A stretch of DNA of 64,000 bases, taken from Flavobacterium sp. HSC-32F16 (GTDB lineage Bacteria > Bacteroidota > Bacteroidia > Flavobacteriales > Flavobacteriaceae). Shown here in pieces: positions 16,704 through 25,550 of this stretch; the stretch's first letter is position 1, and each line of letters begins with the position of its first letter. A program made the translations under genes and the position numbers. Below the pieces are notes generated by a model. The model did no database searches. It was not told the DNA's origin and saw only the letters and a list, made by a program, of their open reading frames with translations. The stretch covers positions 1 to 64,000 of the forward strand of contig NZ_JALKAC010000011.1 of NCBI RefSeq assembly GCF_024171645.1, in the 5' to 3' direction.

Positions 16704-18248
16704 TTAAAACGGAACGTCACTATCGTCATCATCGTCATTTAAGTTACTTCCAAAAGCATCATTTGCCGAAGGAAGGTTTTTAGTAATGAAAGGATTATCA
16801 TCGTGATTCATTTTTGACGGTAAATCATCGTAGCTGCCCGAAAATTCATCAAGATTATCAAACTTTCCTAAATGTCCTAAAAATTTCAGACGAATGTTTT
16901 CAATACCACCATTACGGTGTTTTGCTATCATAATTTCAGCCTGACCAGCAGTTGGCGAAGCTTCTTCATCATCCCATTCCTCAATTTTGTAATATTCTGG
17001 TCGGTATAAAAACGAAACGATATCAGCATCCTGCTCAATCGCTCCAGATTCACGAAGATCCGAAAGAAGCGGACGTTTACTTGATCCACGGGTTTCAACG
17101 GCACGCGACAACTGAGATAGTGCAATAACCGGAACGTTAAGTTCTTTTGCCAGGGCTTTTAAGTTTCGGGAAATTGTCGAAATTTCCTGCTCACGATTTC
17201 CTCCTCCTTTATTATTTCCTCCCGCAGTCATCAACTGCAAATAATCTATAATGATAATTTTAATACCATGCTGTGATGCTAAACGACGGCATTTTGCTCT
17301 TAAATCGAAAATAGAAAGTGAGGGTGTATCATCAATAAACAAAGGTGCTTTCTCTAAATCTTTCACTTTAGTACTCAACATCGTCCATTCATGAGCCTCT
17401 AATTTACCAGTACGTAATTTTTCTGACGACAATCCAGTTTCAGAAGAAATAAGCCTTGTAATTAACTGAACAGATGCCATCTCTAAAGAGAATAAAGCTA
17501 CTGCATGCCCAAATTGGATAGCAATATTTCTGGCCATAGAAAGTACAAATGCTGTTTTTCCCATCGCAGGTCTGGCCGCAATAATAATTAAATCACTCGG
17601 CTGCCATCCGGAGGTCAGTTTGTCTAAATTAGTAAAACCAGTTTCTACACCACTTAATCCCTCTTTTTTAGAAATCTCTTCAATTTTCTTTTTAGCTTGT
17701 AAAACTAAACTCTGCGCAGTTTCAGAACTACGTTTAATATTTCCTTGTGTTACTTCGTATAATTTAGATTCAGCTTTATCCAATAAATCAAAAACATCTG
17801 TACTTTCATCATACGATTCTTCAATAATTTCAGAAGAAATTCGAATCAAACTTCTTTGAATAAATTTTTGAAGAATGATTCGCGAGTGAAATTCGATATG
17901 CGCCGAAGAAGCAATTTTCTGCGTAAGCTGAATTAAATAAAAATCTCCGCCCGCTATATCCAACTTTCCGTTTTTCTTTAACTGAGTCGAAACGGTTAAG
18001 ATATCGATTGGCTGCGTTTCGGTAAAAAGTTGTAAAATCGCTTCAAAAATATGTTTGTGTGCGTCTTTGTAAAAAGCATCGGGCTGCAAAATATCAATTA
18101 CATCATCTACCCCTTTTTTATCAATCATCATTGCACCAAGTACAGCCTCTTCTAAATCAAGAGCCTGCGGTGGCAATTTTCCTTTTTCTAAATTGATAAT
18201 TGTGGTTTTGTCGACCTTTACAGGGCTAAAGTTTTTGAAATTTTCCAT
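16704..18248 (-). CDS. dnaB: Replicative DNA helicase DnaB
   Basis: A hexameric 5'-3' helicase that unwinds the chromosomal fork. The 514 residues show the N-terminal primase-interacting domain (about 28-130), linker, and RecA-like domain with Walker A G230-K231-T232 (AARPAMGKTAF), Walker B IIIIDYLQLM and DnaB motifs QLSRAVETR and DLRESGAIEQDAD. The protein is longer than the about 470 residues common in proteobacteria because of a disordered acidic C-terminal tail ending DDDDDSDVPF. That tail resembles the C-terminal tip of SSB proteins, described separately as a finding. Confidence 0.97.
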   Translation of the reverse strand: MENFKNFSPVKVDKTTIINLEKGKLPPQALDLEEAVLGAMMIDKKGVDDVIDILQPDAFYKDAHKHIFEAILQLFTETQPIDILTVSTQLKKNGKLDIAGGDFYLIQLTQKIASSAHIEFHSRIILQKFIQRSLIRISSEIIEESYDESTDVFDLLDKAESKLYEVTQGNIKRSSETAQSLVLQAKKKIEEISKKEGLSGVETGFTNLDKLTSGWQPSDLIIIAARPAMGKTAFVLSMARNIAIQFGHAVALFSLEMASVQLITRLISSETGLSSEKLRTGKLEAHEWTMLSTKVKDLEKAPLFIDDTPSLSIFDLRAKCRRLASQHGIKIIIIDYLQLMTAGGNNKGGGNREQEISTISRNLKALAKELNVPVIALSQLSRAVETRGSSKRPLLSDLRESGAIEQDADIVSFLYRPEYYKIEEWDDEEASPTAGQAEIMIAKHRNGGIENIRLKFLGHLGKFDNLDEFSGSYDDLPSKMNHDDNPFITKNLPSANDAFGSNLNDDDDDSDVPF

Positions 18249-18340
18249 AAAGCGAAAGTAGCAAAATTTAAAAAAAGTCTGCTATCGAGTTATAACTATT
18301 AATTGTTTATAAATTATTTTCTTTTGTTGATAACCAAAAA

Positions 18341-18372
18341 AAAATCCGAAACCGCAGGGCTTCGGATTTTTA
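18341..18372. terminator. Terminator after accA
   Basis: AAAATCCGAA (18341-18350), loop with CCGCAGGGC, TTCGGATTTT (18361-18370). It lies about 17 nt beyond the accA stop on the minus strand, with A/T tracts on both sides. Confidence 0.85.
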
Positions 18373-18388
18373 ATCATATTATATGAAT

Positions 18389-19342
18389 TTACTCTTTATA
18401 CTCACCCATATTACTGTATTTGTCCATTCTTTGGGCAATCAGCTCGGCTGTTGATAAGTCTTTCAATTCGTTATATCCTTTAGTTATATATTCCGCCACT
18501 GTTTTAAAAGTAGTTTCGCGGTCGTAGTGTGCACCTCCAAGTGGTTCTGGAATAACATCATCAACTAATTTTTGTTTTTTCATGTCAGATGAAGTCAATT
18601 TTAAAGCCTCAGCAGCACGTTCTTTGTACTCCCAGCTTTTCCATAAAATTGAAGAACACGATTCTGGAGAAATTACAGAATACCATGTGTTTTCCAACAT
18701 ATAGACTTTATCTCCAACACCAATTCCTAGAGCTCCTCCAGAAGCACCTTCACCAACAATAATTGTGATAATTGGCACTTGTAAACGAACCATTTCAAAG
18801 ATGTTTCTGGCAATAGCTTCACCTTGTCCTCTTTCTTCGGCTTCAAGACCTGGATATGCACCCGGAGTATCTACCAAAGTTAAAACCGGGATTCCAAATT
18901 TCTCTGCCATTTTCATTAAACGCAAAGCTTTACGGTATCCTTCTGGATTAGCCATACCAAAATTACGGTATTGACGCGTTTTCGTATTATACCCTTTTTG
19001 CTGCCCCACGATCATAAACGATTGTCCGTTTACTTTTCCAAGGCCTCCAACCATTGCTTTATCATCTTTAAAACCTCTGTCTCCATGAAGTTCTAAGAAA
19101 GTATCACCGCAGATTGCTCTGATATAATCTAAAGTATAAGGTCTGTTAGGATGCCTAGACAATTGTACACGCTGCCAAGCCGTAAGGTTTTTATATATCT
19201 CTTTCTTAGTTTGTTCTAATTTCTTGTTGATTTCCTTACAAGTCGGCGTAACATCAACGTCAGATTCTTTTCCAATTATAACACACTTTTCTAACTGTTC
19301 TTCAAGTTCTTTTATTGGAAGCTCAAAATCTAAATATTCCAT
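18389..19342 (-). CDS. accA: Acetyl-CoA carboxylase carboxyltransferase subunit alpha
   Basis: With AccD it moves the carboxyl group from biotin to acetyl-CoA to make malonyl-CoA for fatty-acid synthesis. The 317 residues match the family length and have an N-terminal helical region (about 1-60), then the crotonase-like core with RPYTLDYI, GDRGFKDD, GGLGKVNGQS, PGAYPGLEAEERGQGEAIA and IGEGASGGALGIG-type glycine stretches. It is monocistronic, with its own promoter and terminator. Confidence 0.97.
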   Translation of the reverse strand: MEYLDFELPIKELEEQLEKCVIIGKESDVDVTPTCKEINKKLEQTKKEIYKNLTAWQRVQLSRHPNRPYTLDYIRAICGDTFLELHGDRGFKDDKAMVGGLGKVNGQSFMIVGQQKGYNTKTRQYRNFGMANPEGYRKALRLMKMAEKFGIPVLTLVDTPGAYPGLEAEERGQGEAIARNIFEMVRLQVPIITIIVGEGASGGALGIGVGDKVYMLENTWYSVISPESCSSILWKSWEYKERAAEALKLTSSDMKKQKLVDDVIPEPLGGAHYDRETTFKTVAEYITKGYNELKDLSTAELIAQRMDKYSNMGEYKE

Positions 19343-19374
19343 GGATTTTTGAATTTTGTTTTTAAATCGAACCG

Positions 19375-19382
19375 CAAATATA
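19375..19382 (-). promoter_or_regulatory. -7 box of accA
   Basis: On the minus strand TATATTTG (19382 to 19375) lies 33 nt before the accA ATG, in a typical position for a Bacteroidota promoter. Confidence 0.55.
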
Positions 19383-19454
19383 AAAATATTATATTATTGG
19401 TATTAATAATTTGTATTTAAAATGCAAAAATGCAATTTAAAAATAAGGCAAATA

Positions 19455-20339
19455 CTACACTTTTTCTTTATTCTTATAGTGTTTAAAAACACCATTTAGA
19501 ATAACAGTAATAACAATTATAATGGCACCGATGTAAAATTCTGTACTCATTTTTTCTTTTCCGCCAAGAATAAAATAAGCCAAAAGAATTCCGTAAACCG
19601 GCTCTAAATTAGTCGTTAACATTACAGTATAGGGAGTTAATCGCTGCATAACTTTTACCGAAGCCGTAAAGGCATAGGCCGTACAAACCGAAGCTAAAAT
19701 CAATAACAGAATCCAGTTATTTACTGACATTACAAAAAAATCAGCATTGAATTTTCCTATCACTAAAAAATAAACAGAGATAAAGAAAACTCCGGCACCA
19801 AATTCATAAAATGTAATAACCGAAGGTTCATGATCAGATATAAGTTTACCATTCATTAAAGTAAACAAAACGCCCAGAATTATAGAAATCAAAGCATAAT
19901 AAACACCTGTAAGATATTTAATTTCAACTTGTAATATCAAGCCTAAGCCGGCAATAATAATTAATCCAAAGAAAACCTCATACCATAAAACTTTCCTGCC
20001 GTAAAAAAGAGGCTCCAATAAAGACGCAAAAAAAGCCCCAAGCGAAAAAATTGATAAGGTTATTGAAACATTGGATACATGAATGGCTTTAAAAAAGAAA
20101 ATCCAGTGAAGTGCAATCAGCAATCCAACGAAAATCAATTTTGCAAAAGATTGCGGCGATATTTTAAAAGACTGTTTTTTATAGACAATAAATACACCCA
20201 GAAAAATTCCGGCAATTAACATCCTGAACCACACTAAATTTTCGGCATCAATTGTAATTAAAGCGCCTAGAATAGCTGTAAAACCCCAAATAAAAACAAT
20301 TAAGTGAAGATTTAAATAACTTTTTAAATTATCGTTTCG
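19455..20339 (-). CDS. EamA/DMT-family transporter
   Basis: An inner-membrane protein of about 294 residues with ten predicted helices in two EamA repeats (first about 10-130, second about 140-285). The start is taken at the ATG at 20339 (MRNDNLKSYL); a start at 20372 would add 11 residues and overlap the upstream gene further. Substrate unknown; family members export amino acids or other metabolites. It overlaps the end of the LptF/G-type gene by 11 nt, so the two are probably co-translated. Confidence 0.9.
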   Translation of the reverse strand, partial: RNDNLKSYLNLHLIVFIWGFTAILGALITIDAENLVWFRMLIAGIFLGVFIVYKKQSFKISPQSFAKLIFVGLLIALHWIFFFKAIHVSNVSITLSIFSLGAFFASLLEPLFYGRKVLWYEVFFGLIIIAGLGLILQVEIKYLTGVYYALISIILGVLFTLMNGKLISDHEPSVITFYEFGAGVFFISVYFLVIGKFNADFFVMSVNNWILLLILASVCTAYAFTASVKVMQRLTPYTVMLTTNLEPVYGILLAYFILGGKEKMSTEFYIGAIIIVITVILNGVFKHYKNKEKV

Positions 20340-21417
20340 CATTACGTAATAAGTAAACTGCCAGAACTCCAAAAACCATATTTGGAAACCAGACAGCTAA
20401 TAAAGGTGAGAAAGTAGATTTTTCGGCAAGAGTACCAAAAATTTTATCAAAAAACACAAATGAAAAAGCAATAGCAATACCAATTGCCAGGTTCATTCCC
20501 ATTCCGCCGCGACGTTTCATCGCAGAAACTGCTACCGCGATAATAGTTAGGATAAAAGCCGAAACCGGAATACTGTATTTTTTATACAATACTACCAAAT
20601 AGGTATTAATATTTCCTGAACCTCTTTTTTGTTCTTTGTCAATAAAATCAATCAGTTTGCCTAAAGTCAATGTTTCGGCAATGTATACAACAGGTGTTAA
20701 ATCAGCCAGTTCGAATTTAAAGCTTACATTTTTTTCCGGAGATTTTTCAATTACATCATTCAATTCGCCAACCGTTCTTTTAGTGTAATCATATAAAATG
20801 TAGATTTTCTTTTTTGGATCCCATTTTATACGGCTTGCCGTAATTTTATAAGTCAATTTTTCTTTTTCAAAATGTTCTAAAGTAAAATTGAATGCTGTTT
20901 TAGATTCTTCATTAAAGCTGTTTACAAAGATAAAATCGTGATCATTTATCTGTCTGAAAACATTAGTATTTTCACCCCGCATCAGTTCCTTTCCGTTTCC
21001 TTTTAGATAAGTGTACCTAAAATTATTATACCCTTCACTTGCGGCAGGAACAATAAAAAACCCCATTAATAAAACAAAAATCGAAACGATTGTTGCTCCT
21101 ATAATATAAGGACGCAGGAAACGTGTAAATGAAATCCCTGAACTCAAAATCGCAATAATTTCTGTATTATTTGCCAACTTTGAAGTAAACCAGATTACCG
21201 ATAAAAACAAAAATATCGGAAAAAGGGAATTGATAAAATAGATCGTAAAGTTGTAATAATAGAAAGCAATATCCATAAACGGAATTTTGTTTTCGAGCAT
21301 CTTATTTACCTTTTCCGAAACGTCAATTACAATCCCGATTGGCGCAAACAAAAGCAGCATCACAGAAAATGTTCCGAGATATCTTTTTAAGATGTATTTA
21401 TCTATTATTGACAGCAT
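20329..21417 (-). CDS. LptF/LptG-family lipopolysaccharide export permease
   Basis: A 362-residue YjgP/YjgQ protein that would form the membrane part of the LptB2FG ABC exporter for lipopolysaccharide. It has transmembrane helices near the N-terminus (about 12-32, 55-75, 98-120), a periplasmic beta-jellyroll domain (about 125-265) and three helices at the C-terminus. The start MLSIIDKYILKRYLG at 21417 fits the family; an ATG at 21450 adds an unrelated 11 residues. Whether it is the F or G subunit cannot be decided from one sequence. Confidence 0.92.
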   Translation of the reverse strand: MLSIIDKYILKRYLGTFSVMLLLFAPIGIVIDVSEKVNKMLENKIPFMDIAFYYYNFTIYFINSLFPIFLFLSVIWFTSKLANNTEIIAILSSGISFTRFLRPYIIGATIVSIFVLLMGFFIVPAASEGYNNFRYTYLKGNGKELMRGENTNVFRQINDHDFIFVNSFNEESKTAFNFTLEHFEKEKLTYKITASRIKWDPKKKIYILYDYTKRTVGELNDVIEKSPEKNVSFKFELADLTPVVYIAETLTLGKLIDFIDKEQKRGSGNINTYLVVLYKKYSIPVSAFILTIIAVAVSAMKRRGGMGMNLAIGIAIAFSFVFFDKIFGTLAEKSTFSPLLAVWFPNMVFGVLAVYLLRNAKR

Positions 21418-21441
21418 ATAGTTTTTTGTTTTTGTTGTTTT

Positions 21442-21502
21442 AGGTCTCAAGTTTCAAGTTCTCTACAGAACGTGAAACCTGAAACCTGAAACTTGAAACT
21501 TT
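21442..21502. repeat. GAAACCTGAAAC-type intergenic repeat
   Basis: TCAAGTTTCAAGTTCTC faces GAAACCTGAAACCTGAAAC and TTGAAACTT, giving a hairpin-like structure. The same wording recurs at 3578-3630, 35929-35955 and 36187-36205, always between genes. Confidence 0.6.
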
Positions 21503-21504
21503 TT

Positions 21505-22635
21505 TTAAAGTCTTTGACTCATATTTTTAACCATCATTTCTTTCCATGGTCTAAAATCGCCTGCTAAGATATGTTTTCTAGCCTCACGAACCAACCACAT
21601 ATAGAAACCAAGATTATGAATTGTAGCAATTTGTTTTCCTAAATATTCGTTAGCAGCAAACAAGTGGCGTAAATACGCTTTTGTATATTCCGTATCAACA
21701 AAAGTATGTCCCATTTCGTCAATTGGCGAAAAATCAGCTTCCCACTTTTTATTTTTTATATTGATTGTACCGTTAGCCGTAAACAACATTCCGTTTCTTG
21801 CATTACGAGTTGGCATAACACAGTCGAACATATCAATTCCTAACGCAATATTTTCTAATATATTTATAGGAGTTCCAACTCCCATTAAGTAACGAGGTTT
21901 ATCTTCCGGAAGAATTTCGCACACAACTTCCGTCATGGCATACATTTCTTCTGCCGGCTCTCCAACAGAAAGTCCGCCAATTGCATTTCCCTGCTGACCT
22001 GCATTTGCAATATATTCAGCCGATTGACGACGCAGATCTTTGTAAGTACTTCCCTGAACAATTGGAAAAAAAGTCTGTTCGTAACCGTATTTATATGGTA
22101 ATTTATCTAAATGATTAATACAGCGATCAAGCCATCGGTGCGTCATATGCATCGATCTTTGTGCATATCTGTAATCGCAGGGATATGGCGTACATTCATC
22201 AAAAGCCATGATTATATCAGCTCCAATGGTACGCTGAATTTCCATCACATTTTCGGGAGTAAAAAAGTGGTAAGAACCGTCAATATGCGACTTAAACTTT
22301 ACCCCTTCTTCTTTAATTTTTCTGTTTGAAGAAAGAGAATAAACCTGATAGCCGCCAGAATCTGTCAAAATATTACGATCCCAATTCATGAATTTGTGCA
22401 ATCCACCAGCTTTTTCAAGAATTTCTGTCTGCGGGCGCAGGTATAAATGGTAGGTATTTCCAAGAATAATATCCGGATTAATATCATCTTTTAATTCACG
22501 CTGATGTACCCCTTTTACAGAAGCCACCGTTCCAACAGGCATAAAAATAGGCGTTTCAATTACGCCGTGATCTGTAGTGATACTTCCCGCTCTCGCTTTA
22601 GACTGCGGATCTTTTTGTAATAAATCGAACTTCAT
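21505..22635 (-). CDS. tgt: tRNA-guanine transglycosylase, zinc motif altered
   Basis: Exchanges guanine 34 for the queuosine precursor preQ1 in tRNAs with GUN anticodons. The 376 residues have the TIM-barrel signatures DSGGYQVYSL, GGLSVGEP and the nucleophile region FDCVMPTRNARNG. The usual zinc-binding CxCxxC after DFSPID is absent: the sequence reads DFSPIDEMGHTFVDTEYTKAYL. The later His of the site survives (ATIHNLGFY). Otherwise the protein is full length. The promoter TATCTTTG lies 21 nt upstream at 22656-22663 (minus strand). Confidence 0.95.
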   Translation of the reverse strand: MKFDLLQKDPQSKARAGSITTDHGVIETPIFMPVGTVASVKGVHQRELKDDINPDIILGNTYHLYLRPQTEILEKAGGLHKFMNWDRNILTDSGGYQVYSLSSNRKIKEEGVKFKSHIDGSYHFFTPENVMEIQRTIGADIIMAFDECTPYPCDYRYAQRSMHMTHRWLDRCINHLDKLPYKYGYEQTFFPIVQGSTYKDLRRQSAEYIANAGQQGNAIGGLSVGEPAEEMYAMTEVVCEILPEDKPRYLMGVGTPINILENIALGIDMFDCVMPTRNARNGMLFTANGTINIKNKKWEADFSPIDEMGHTFVDTEYTKAYLRHLFAANEYLGKQIATIHNLGFYMWLVREARKHILAGDFRPWKEMMVKNMSQRL

Positions 22636-22655
22636 TTGTTTCTTTTTTCAGTCGG

Positions 22656-22663
22656 CAAAGATA
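22656..22663 (-). promoter_or_regulatory. -7 box of tgt
   Basis: Minus-strand TATCTTTG followed by GCC, 21 nt before the tgt ATG; agrees with the TAnnTTTG consensus. Confidence 0.55.
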
Positions 22664-22800
22664 AGTTAATTTCAGGGAAAACTAATTAATTAGATAATTA
22701 GAAAATTTGTCAATTAGATAATTATCCTCATTAAGTTAAAAACTGACATTTTACAAAAACTTGAAACAAAGAAAACTTTAAACTTGAAATTAAAATTATT

Positions 22801-22850
22801 TTGGGCGTTCCCTTCGGTCGGGCTATCCGCTGTATCTTTTGTTCCAGAAT
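22801..22850. repeat. Dispersed intergenic repeat with GGGCGTTCCC and CTATCCGCT
   Basis: TTGGGCGTTCCCTTCGGTCG then GGCTATCCGCTGTATCTTTTG. A related block beginning TTTTGGGCGTTCTCCG occurs at 33773-33830, and a partial match (AAAAGAT, CGGATAGC on the other strand) near 745-770. I recall similar blocks as common in Flavobacterium genomes. Confidence 0.55.
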
Positions 22851-22948
22851 ATTTCGTTTTCAAACAAGACCAGACATTTGTCACAAAAGGATGCCGCTTC
22901 TATCCCTAACGCATATGGTTCATCAACAAAGTCTTCTGATAAAATCAT
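22823..22948 (-). CDS. Candidate small CxxC protein ending in a repeat
   Basis: A 41-codon frame from ATG 22948 to TAG 22823. It starts MILSEDFVDEPYALG and contains ASFCDKCLVLFE, a CxxC pair, and ends KRYSG, where the stop lies inside the dispersed repeat at 22801-22850. No clear ribosome site or promoter was seen. It may be a real short gene whose 3' end was captured by the repeat, or a chance frame. The rest of 22636-23040 shows only AATTAGATAATTA direct repeats near 22684-22722 and no other gene. Confidence 0.35.
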   Translation of the reverse strand: MILSEDFVDEPYALGIEAASFCDKCLVLFENEIFWNKRYSG

Positions 22949-23040
22949 AATGTAAAAACTGCAGCAATGAGATTATCAAAGTATAACAGTTTCAACAATT
23001 CCTTTCGTAATTTTAATATTCAACTAAAATTTTAGAAATC

Positions 23041-23343
23041 ATGATAAACTCTGAAGAAAAATTAGACCAGATCAAGGACGAACAAATCGAAAGAAACCTT
23101 GAAAATATGGATTACCCAGCAAACGAAGATATTTACAATCAAGAAGATAAACTGGAAGATATTGATCCTCAAGATATTTCGGGCGAAAGAATTATCAATC
23201 AGGACAATCACGAGTGGAAACAAAACAGCGATAAAATAGGAAATGATCTGGATGTTCCCGGCTCCGAACTAGACGATCAACAGGAAGATATTGGGTCTGA
23301 AGATGAAGAAAATAATTTCTACAGCGAAAGCGACACCAATTAA
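23041..23343 (+). CDS. Acidic, disordered hypothetical protein
   Basis: A 100-residue protein rich in Asp, Glu, Asn and Gln, with no hydrophobic core, signal peptide or membrane helix. It starts MINSEEKLDQIKDEQIERN and ends SESDTN. The composition resembles the charged protein at 51899-52273, though the sequences do not clearly align. Such proteins can be stress-related hydrophilins, but that is a guess. It stands alone. Confidence 0.65.
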   Translation: MINSEEKLDQIKDEQIERNLENMDYPANEDIYNQEDKLEDIDPQDISGERIINQDNHEWKQNSDKIGNDLDVPGSELDDQQEDIGSEDEENNFYSESDTN

Positions 23344-23364
23344 CCGTTTATCTAATTTTTATAA

Positions 23365-23432
23365 CTATTTTTTGCCACAGATTACTCAGATTATTTTGAT
23401 TTTCAAAAATCATAACAATCCGTTTAATTTGT
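23365..23432. repeat. Inverted repeat TTTTTGCCACAGATTA / TTAATTTGTGGCAAAA
   Basis: Imperfect hairpin with arms near 23368-23384 and 23416-23434, downstream of the acidic protein gene. A CACAGATT/AATCTGTG type repeat also seems to be echoed at 55202-55245 (AATCTGTGAACATCCGTTTAA). It has no clean T-tract. Confidence 0.55.
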
Positions 23433-23539
23433 GGCAAAACTTTTTAAATGTTATTATCATTTTCTTGCACTTTCTTCAAATCTGATAAAAAAACATCAAA
23501 AAAATATCACAATTGAAACCAACTAAAGCAGAAAATCAT

Positions 23540-23570
23540 TTGTCTCCCCGCAAAATAACAATTACTTTTG
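23540..23570 (+). promoter_or_regulatory. Transketolase promoter
   Basis: TTG (23540-23542), 20 bp, TACTTTTG (23563-23570), with the transketolase ATG 27 nt further on. A full match to the Bacteroidota consensus. Confidence 0.7.
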
Positions 23571-23596
23571 CTACAGTTTAAAATTTTACATATAAA

Positions 23597-24448
23597 ATGA
23601 AGCCTAACACACAACAATTAAGCGATTTAACGATCCAAGTAAGAAGAGATATTCTTAGAATGGTACATGCTGTAAACTCTGGACATCCAGGAGGATCACT
23701 AGGTTGTACTGAATTTTTGGTTACACTATACCAAAATATTATGGACCGCAAAGAAGGTTTTGATATGAACGGAATTGGAGAAGATATTTTCTTCCTTTCA
23801 AATGGACATATTTCTCCTGTATTTTACAGCGTTTTAGCACGTAGTGGTTATTTCCCTATTTCAGAGCTTGCCACTTTCAGATTATTAGATTCTCGTTTAC
23901 AAGGACACCCAACAACTCACGAAGGTCTACCTGGAGTTCGTATTGCATCCGGTTCATTAGGACAAGGTTTATCTGTAGCTCTTGGAGCAGCGCAGGCTAA
24001 AAAATTAAACAAAGACAATCACATTGTTTATACTTTACACGGAGACGGAGAATTACAAGAAGGTCAAAACTGGGAAGCTATTATGTATGCGTCTGCTAAA
24101 AAAGTGGACAATCTTATTGCAACTGTTGACGTTAACGGAAAACAAATTGACGGAACTACAGACGAAGTTTTAGCAATGGGAAGTCTTCGCGCTAAATTTG
24201 AAGCTTTTGACTGGGATGTTTTAGAAATTGCAGAAGGAAATAATATCGATGCAATTATTGCTGGATTAACAGATGCTAAATCTAGAACTGGAAAAGGAAA
24301 ACCAGTTTGTATTTTATTACATACTGAAATGGGTAACGGTGTAGATTTTATGATGCATACTCATGCTTGGCACGGTAAAGCGCCAAACAGCGACCAATTG
24401 ACAGCTGCATTAGCTCAGAATTATACTGAAACTCAATCCGACTATTAA
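23597..24448 (+). CDS. Transketolase, N-terminal (TPP-binding) subunit
   Basis: A 283-residue half of transketolase. It holds the thiamine-diphosphate site: GHPGGSLGC, a GSLGQGLSVALG stretch, the GDGELQEGQNWEA metal-binding motif and AWHGKAPN near the end. With the protein encoded next it would make one active site for moving two-carbon units in the pentose phosphate pathway. The split into two genes is common in Bacteroidota and archaea and is not a frameshift, since each half has its own start. Confidence 0.95.
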   Translation: MKPNTQQLSDLTIQVRRDILRMVHAVNSGHPGGSLGCTEFLVTLYQNIMDRKEGFDMNGIGEDIFFLSNGHISPVFYSVLARSGYFPISELATFRLLDSRLQGHPTTHEGLPGVRIASGSLGQGLSVALGAAQAKKLNKDNHIVYTLHGDGELQEGQNWEAIMYASAKKVDNLIATVDVNGKQIDGTTDEVLAMGSLRAKFEAFDWDVLEIAEGNNIDAIIAGLTDAKSRTGKGKPVCILLHTEMGNGVDFMMHTHAWHGKAPNSDQLTAALAQNYTETQSDY

Positions 24449-24522
24449 AAAAAAGCTTTAAGCTTTAAGTAATAAGTTTTATACCTATTGCCTACAGCCT
24501 ATTGCATATAGCAAAATATACA

Positions 24523-25476
24523 ATGAAAAAATACGAAAATACAGGAAGTAAAGATACTCGTTCAGGTTTTGGAGCGGGAATGACTGAATTAGGTCAAAAA
24601 AACGAAAATGTTGTAGCATTATGTGCTGATTTAATTGGATCATTAAAATTTGATGATTTCAAAAAAAATCACCCAGAGCGTTTTTTCCAAATTGGAATCG
24701 CAGAAGCTAACATGATTGGTATTGCTGCAGGTTTAACAATTGGAGGAAAAATTCCATTTACTGGAACTTTCGCTAACTTCTCTACAGGAAGAGTTTATGA
24801 TCAAATCCGTCAATCTGTTGCTTACTCAGACAAAAACGTAAAAATCTGTGCTTCTCACGCTGGTTTAACACTAGGAGAAGATGGTGCAACTCACCAAATC
24901 TTAGAAGATATCGGATTAATGAAAATGCTGCCAGGAATGACTGTAATCAATACTTGCGATTACAACCAGACTAAAGCAGCTACAATTGCATTAGCAGACC
25001 ACCACGGTCCAGCTTATTTACGTTTCGGTCGTCCGGTTGTAGCAAACTTCACTCCTGCAGACGAACCATTCGTAATTGGAAAAGCAATTTTACTAAACGA
25101 AGGAACTGATGTAACTATTATCGCAACAGGACACTTAGTTTGGGAAGCGCTTATTGCAGCTGAAGCACTTGAAGCAAAAGGTATTTCTGCCGAAGTAATC
25201 AACATTCACACAATTAAACCTCTTGACGAAGAAGCTATCCTTAAATCGGTTGCTAAAACAAGATGTGTAGTTACAGCAGAAGAGCACAACTACCTTGGAG
25301 GTCTTGGAGAAAGCGTTTCTGGTGTATTAGCTTTAAACAATCCAACTCCACAGGAATTTGTCGCTGTAAAAGATAGTTTTGGAGAATCTGGAACTCCAGA
25401 ACAATTAATGGAGAAATACAAATTAAACAATCAAGCTATTGTTGAAGCTGTAGAAAGAGTAATCAAAAGAAAATAA
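24523..25476 (+). CDS. Transketolase, C-terminal subunit
   Basis: A 317-residue second half, starting at the ATG at 24523 (MKKYENTGSKDTRSGFG); an upstream ATG at 24502 lies in the spacer repeat. It contains the pyrimidine-binding domain (about 5-170; FFQIGIAEANMIGIAAG with the catalytic Glu) and the C-terminal transketolase domain (about 190-310). The 74-nt spacer from the N-subunit gene contains CCTATTGCCTACAGCCTATTGCATATAGC, a short direct repeat. A terminator follows, closing the two-gene operon. Confidence 0.95.
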   Translation: MKKYENTGSKDTRSGFGAGMTELGQKNENVVALCADLIGSLKFDDFKKNHPERFFQIGIAEANMIGIAAGLTIGGKIPFTGTFANFSTGRVYDQIRQSVAYSDKNVKICASHAGLTLGEDGATHQILEDIGLMKMLPGMTVINTCDYNQTKAATIALADHHGPAYLRFGRPVVANFTPADEPFVIGKAILLNEGTDVTIIATGHLVWEALIAAEALEAKGISAEVINIHTIKPLDEEAILKSVAKTRCVVTAEEHNYLGGLGESVSGVLALNNPTPQEFVAVKDSFGESGTPEQLMEKYKLNNQAIVEAVERVIKRK

Positions 25477-25500
25477 CTTTTAGATCTTCTATATATAAAA

Positions 25501-25532
25501 AAACCTCGAAATTGAATTTCGAGGTTTTTTTT
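25501..25532. terminator. Bidirectional terminator after transketolase
   Basis: AAACCTCGAAATT (25501-25513) pairs with AATTTCGAGGTTT (25515-25527), then a T-run. It serves the transketolase operon and, in reverse, the convergent lipoprotein gene ending at 25551. Confidence 0.88.
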
Positions 25533-25550
25533 GCATTATCTATTTCTATA

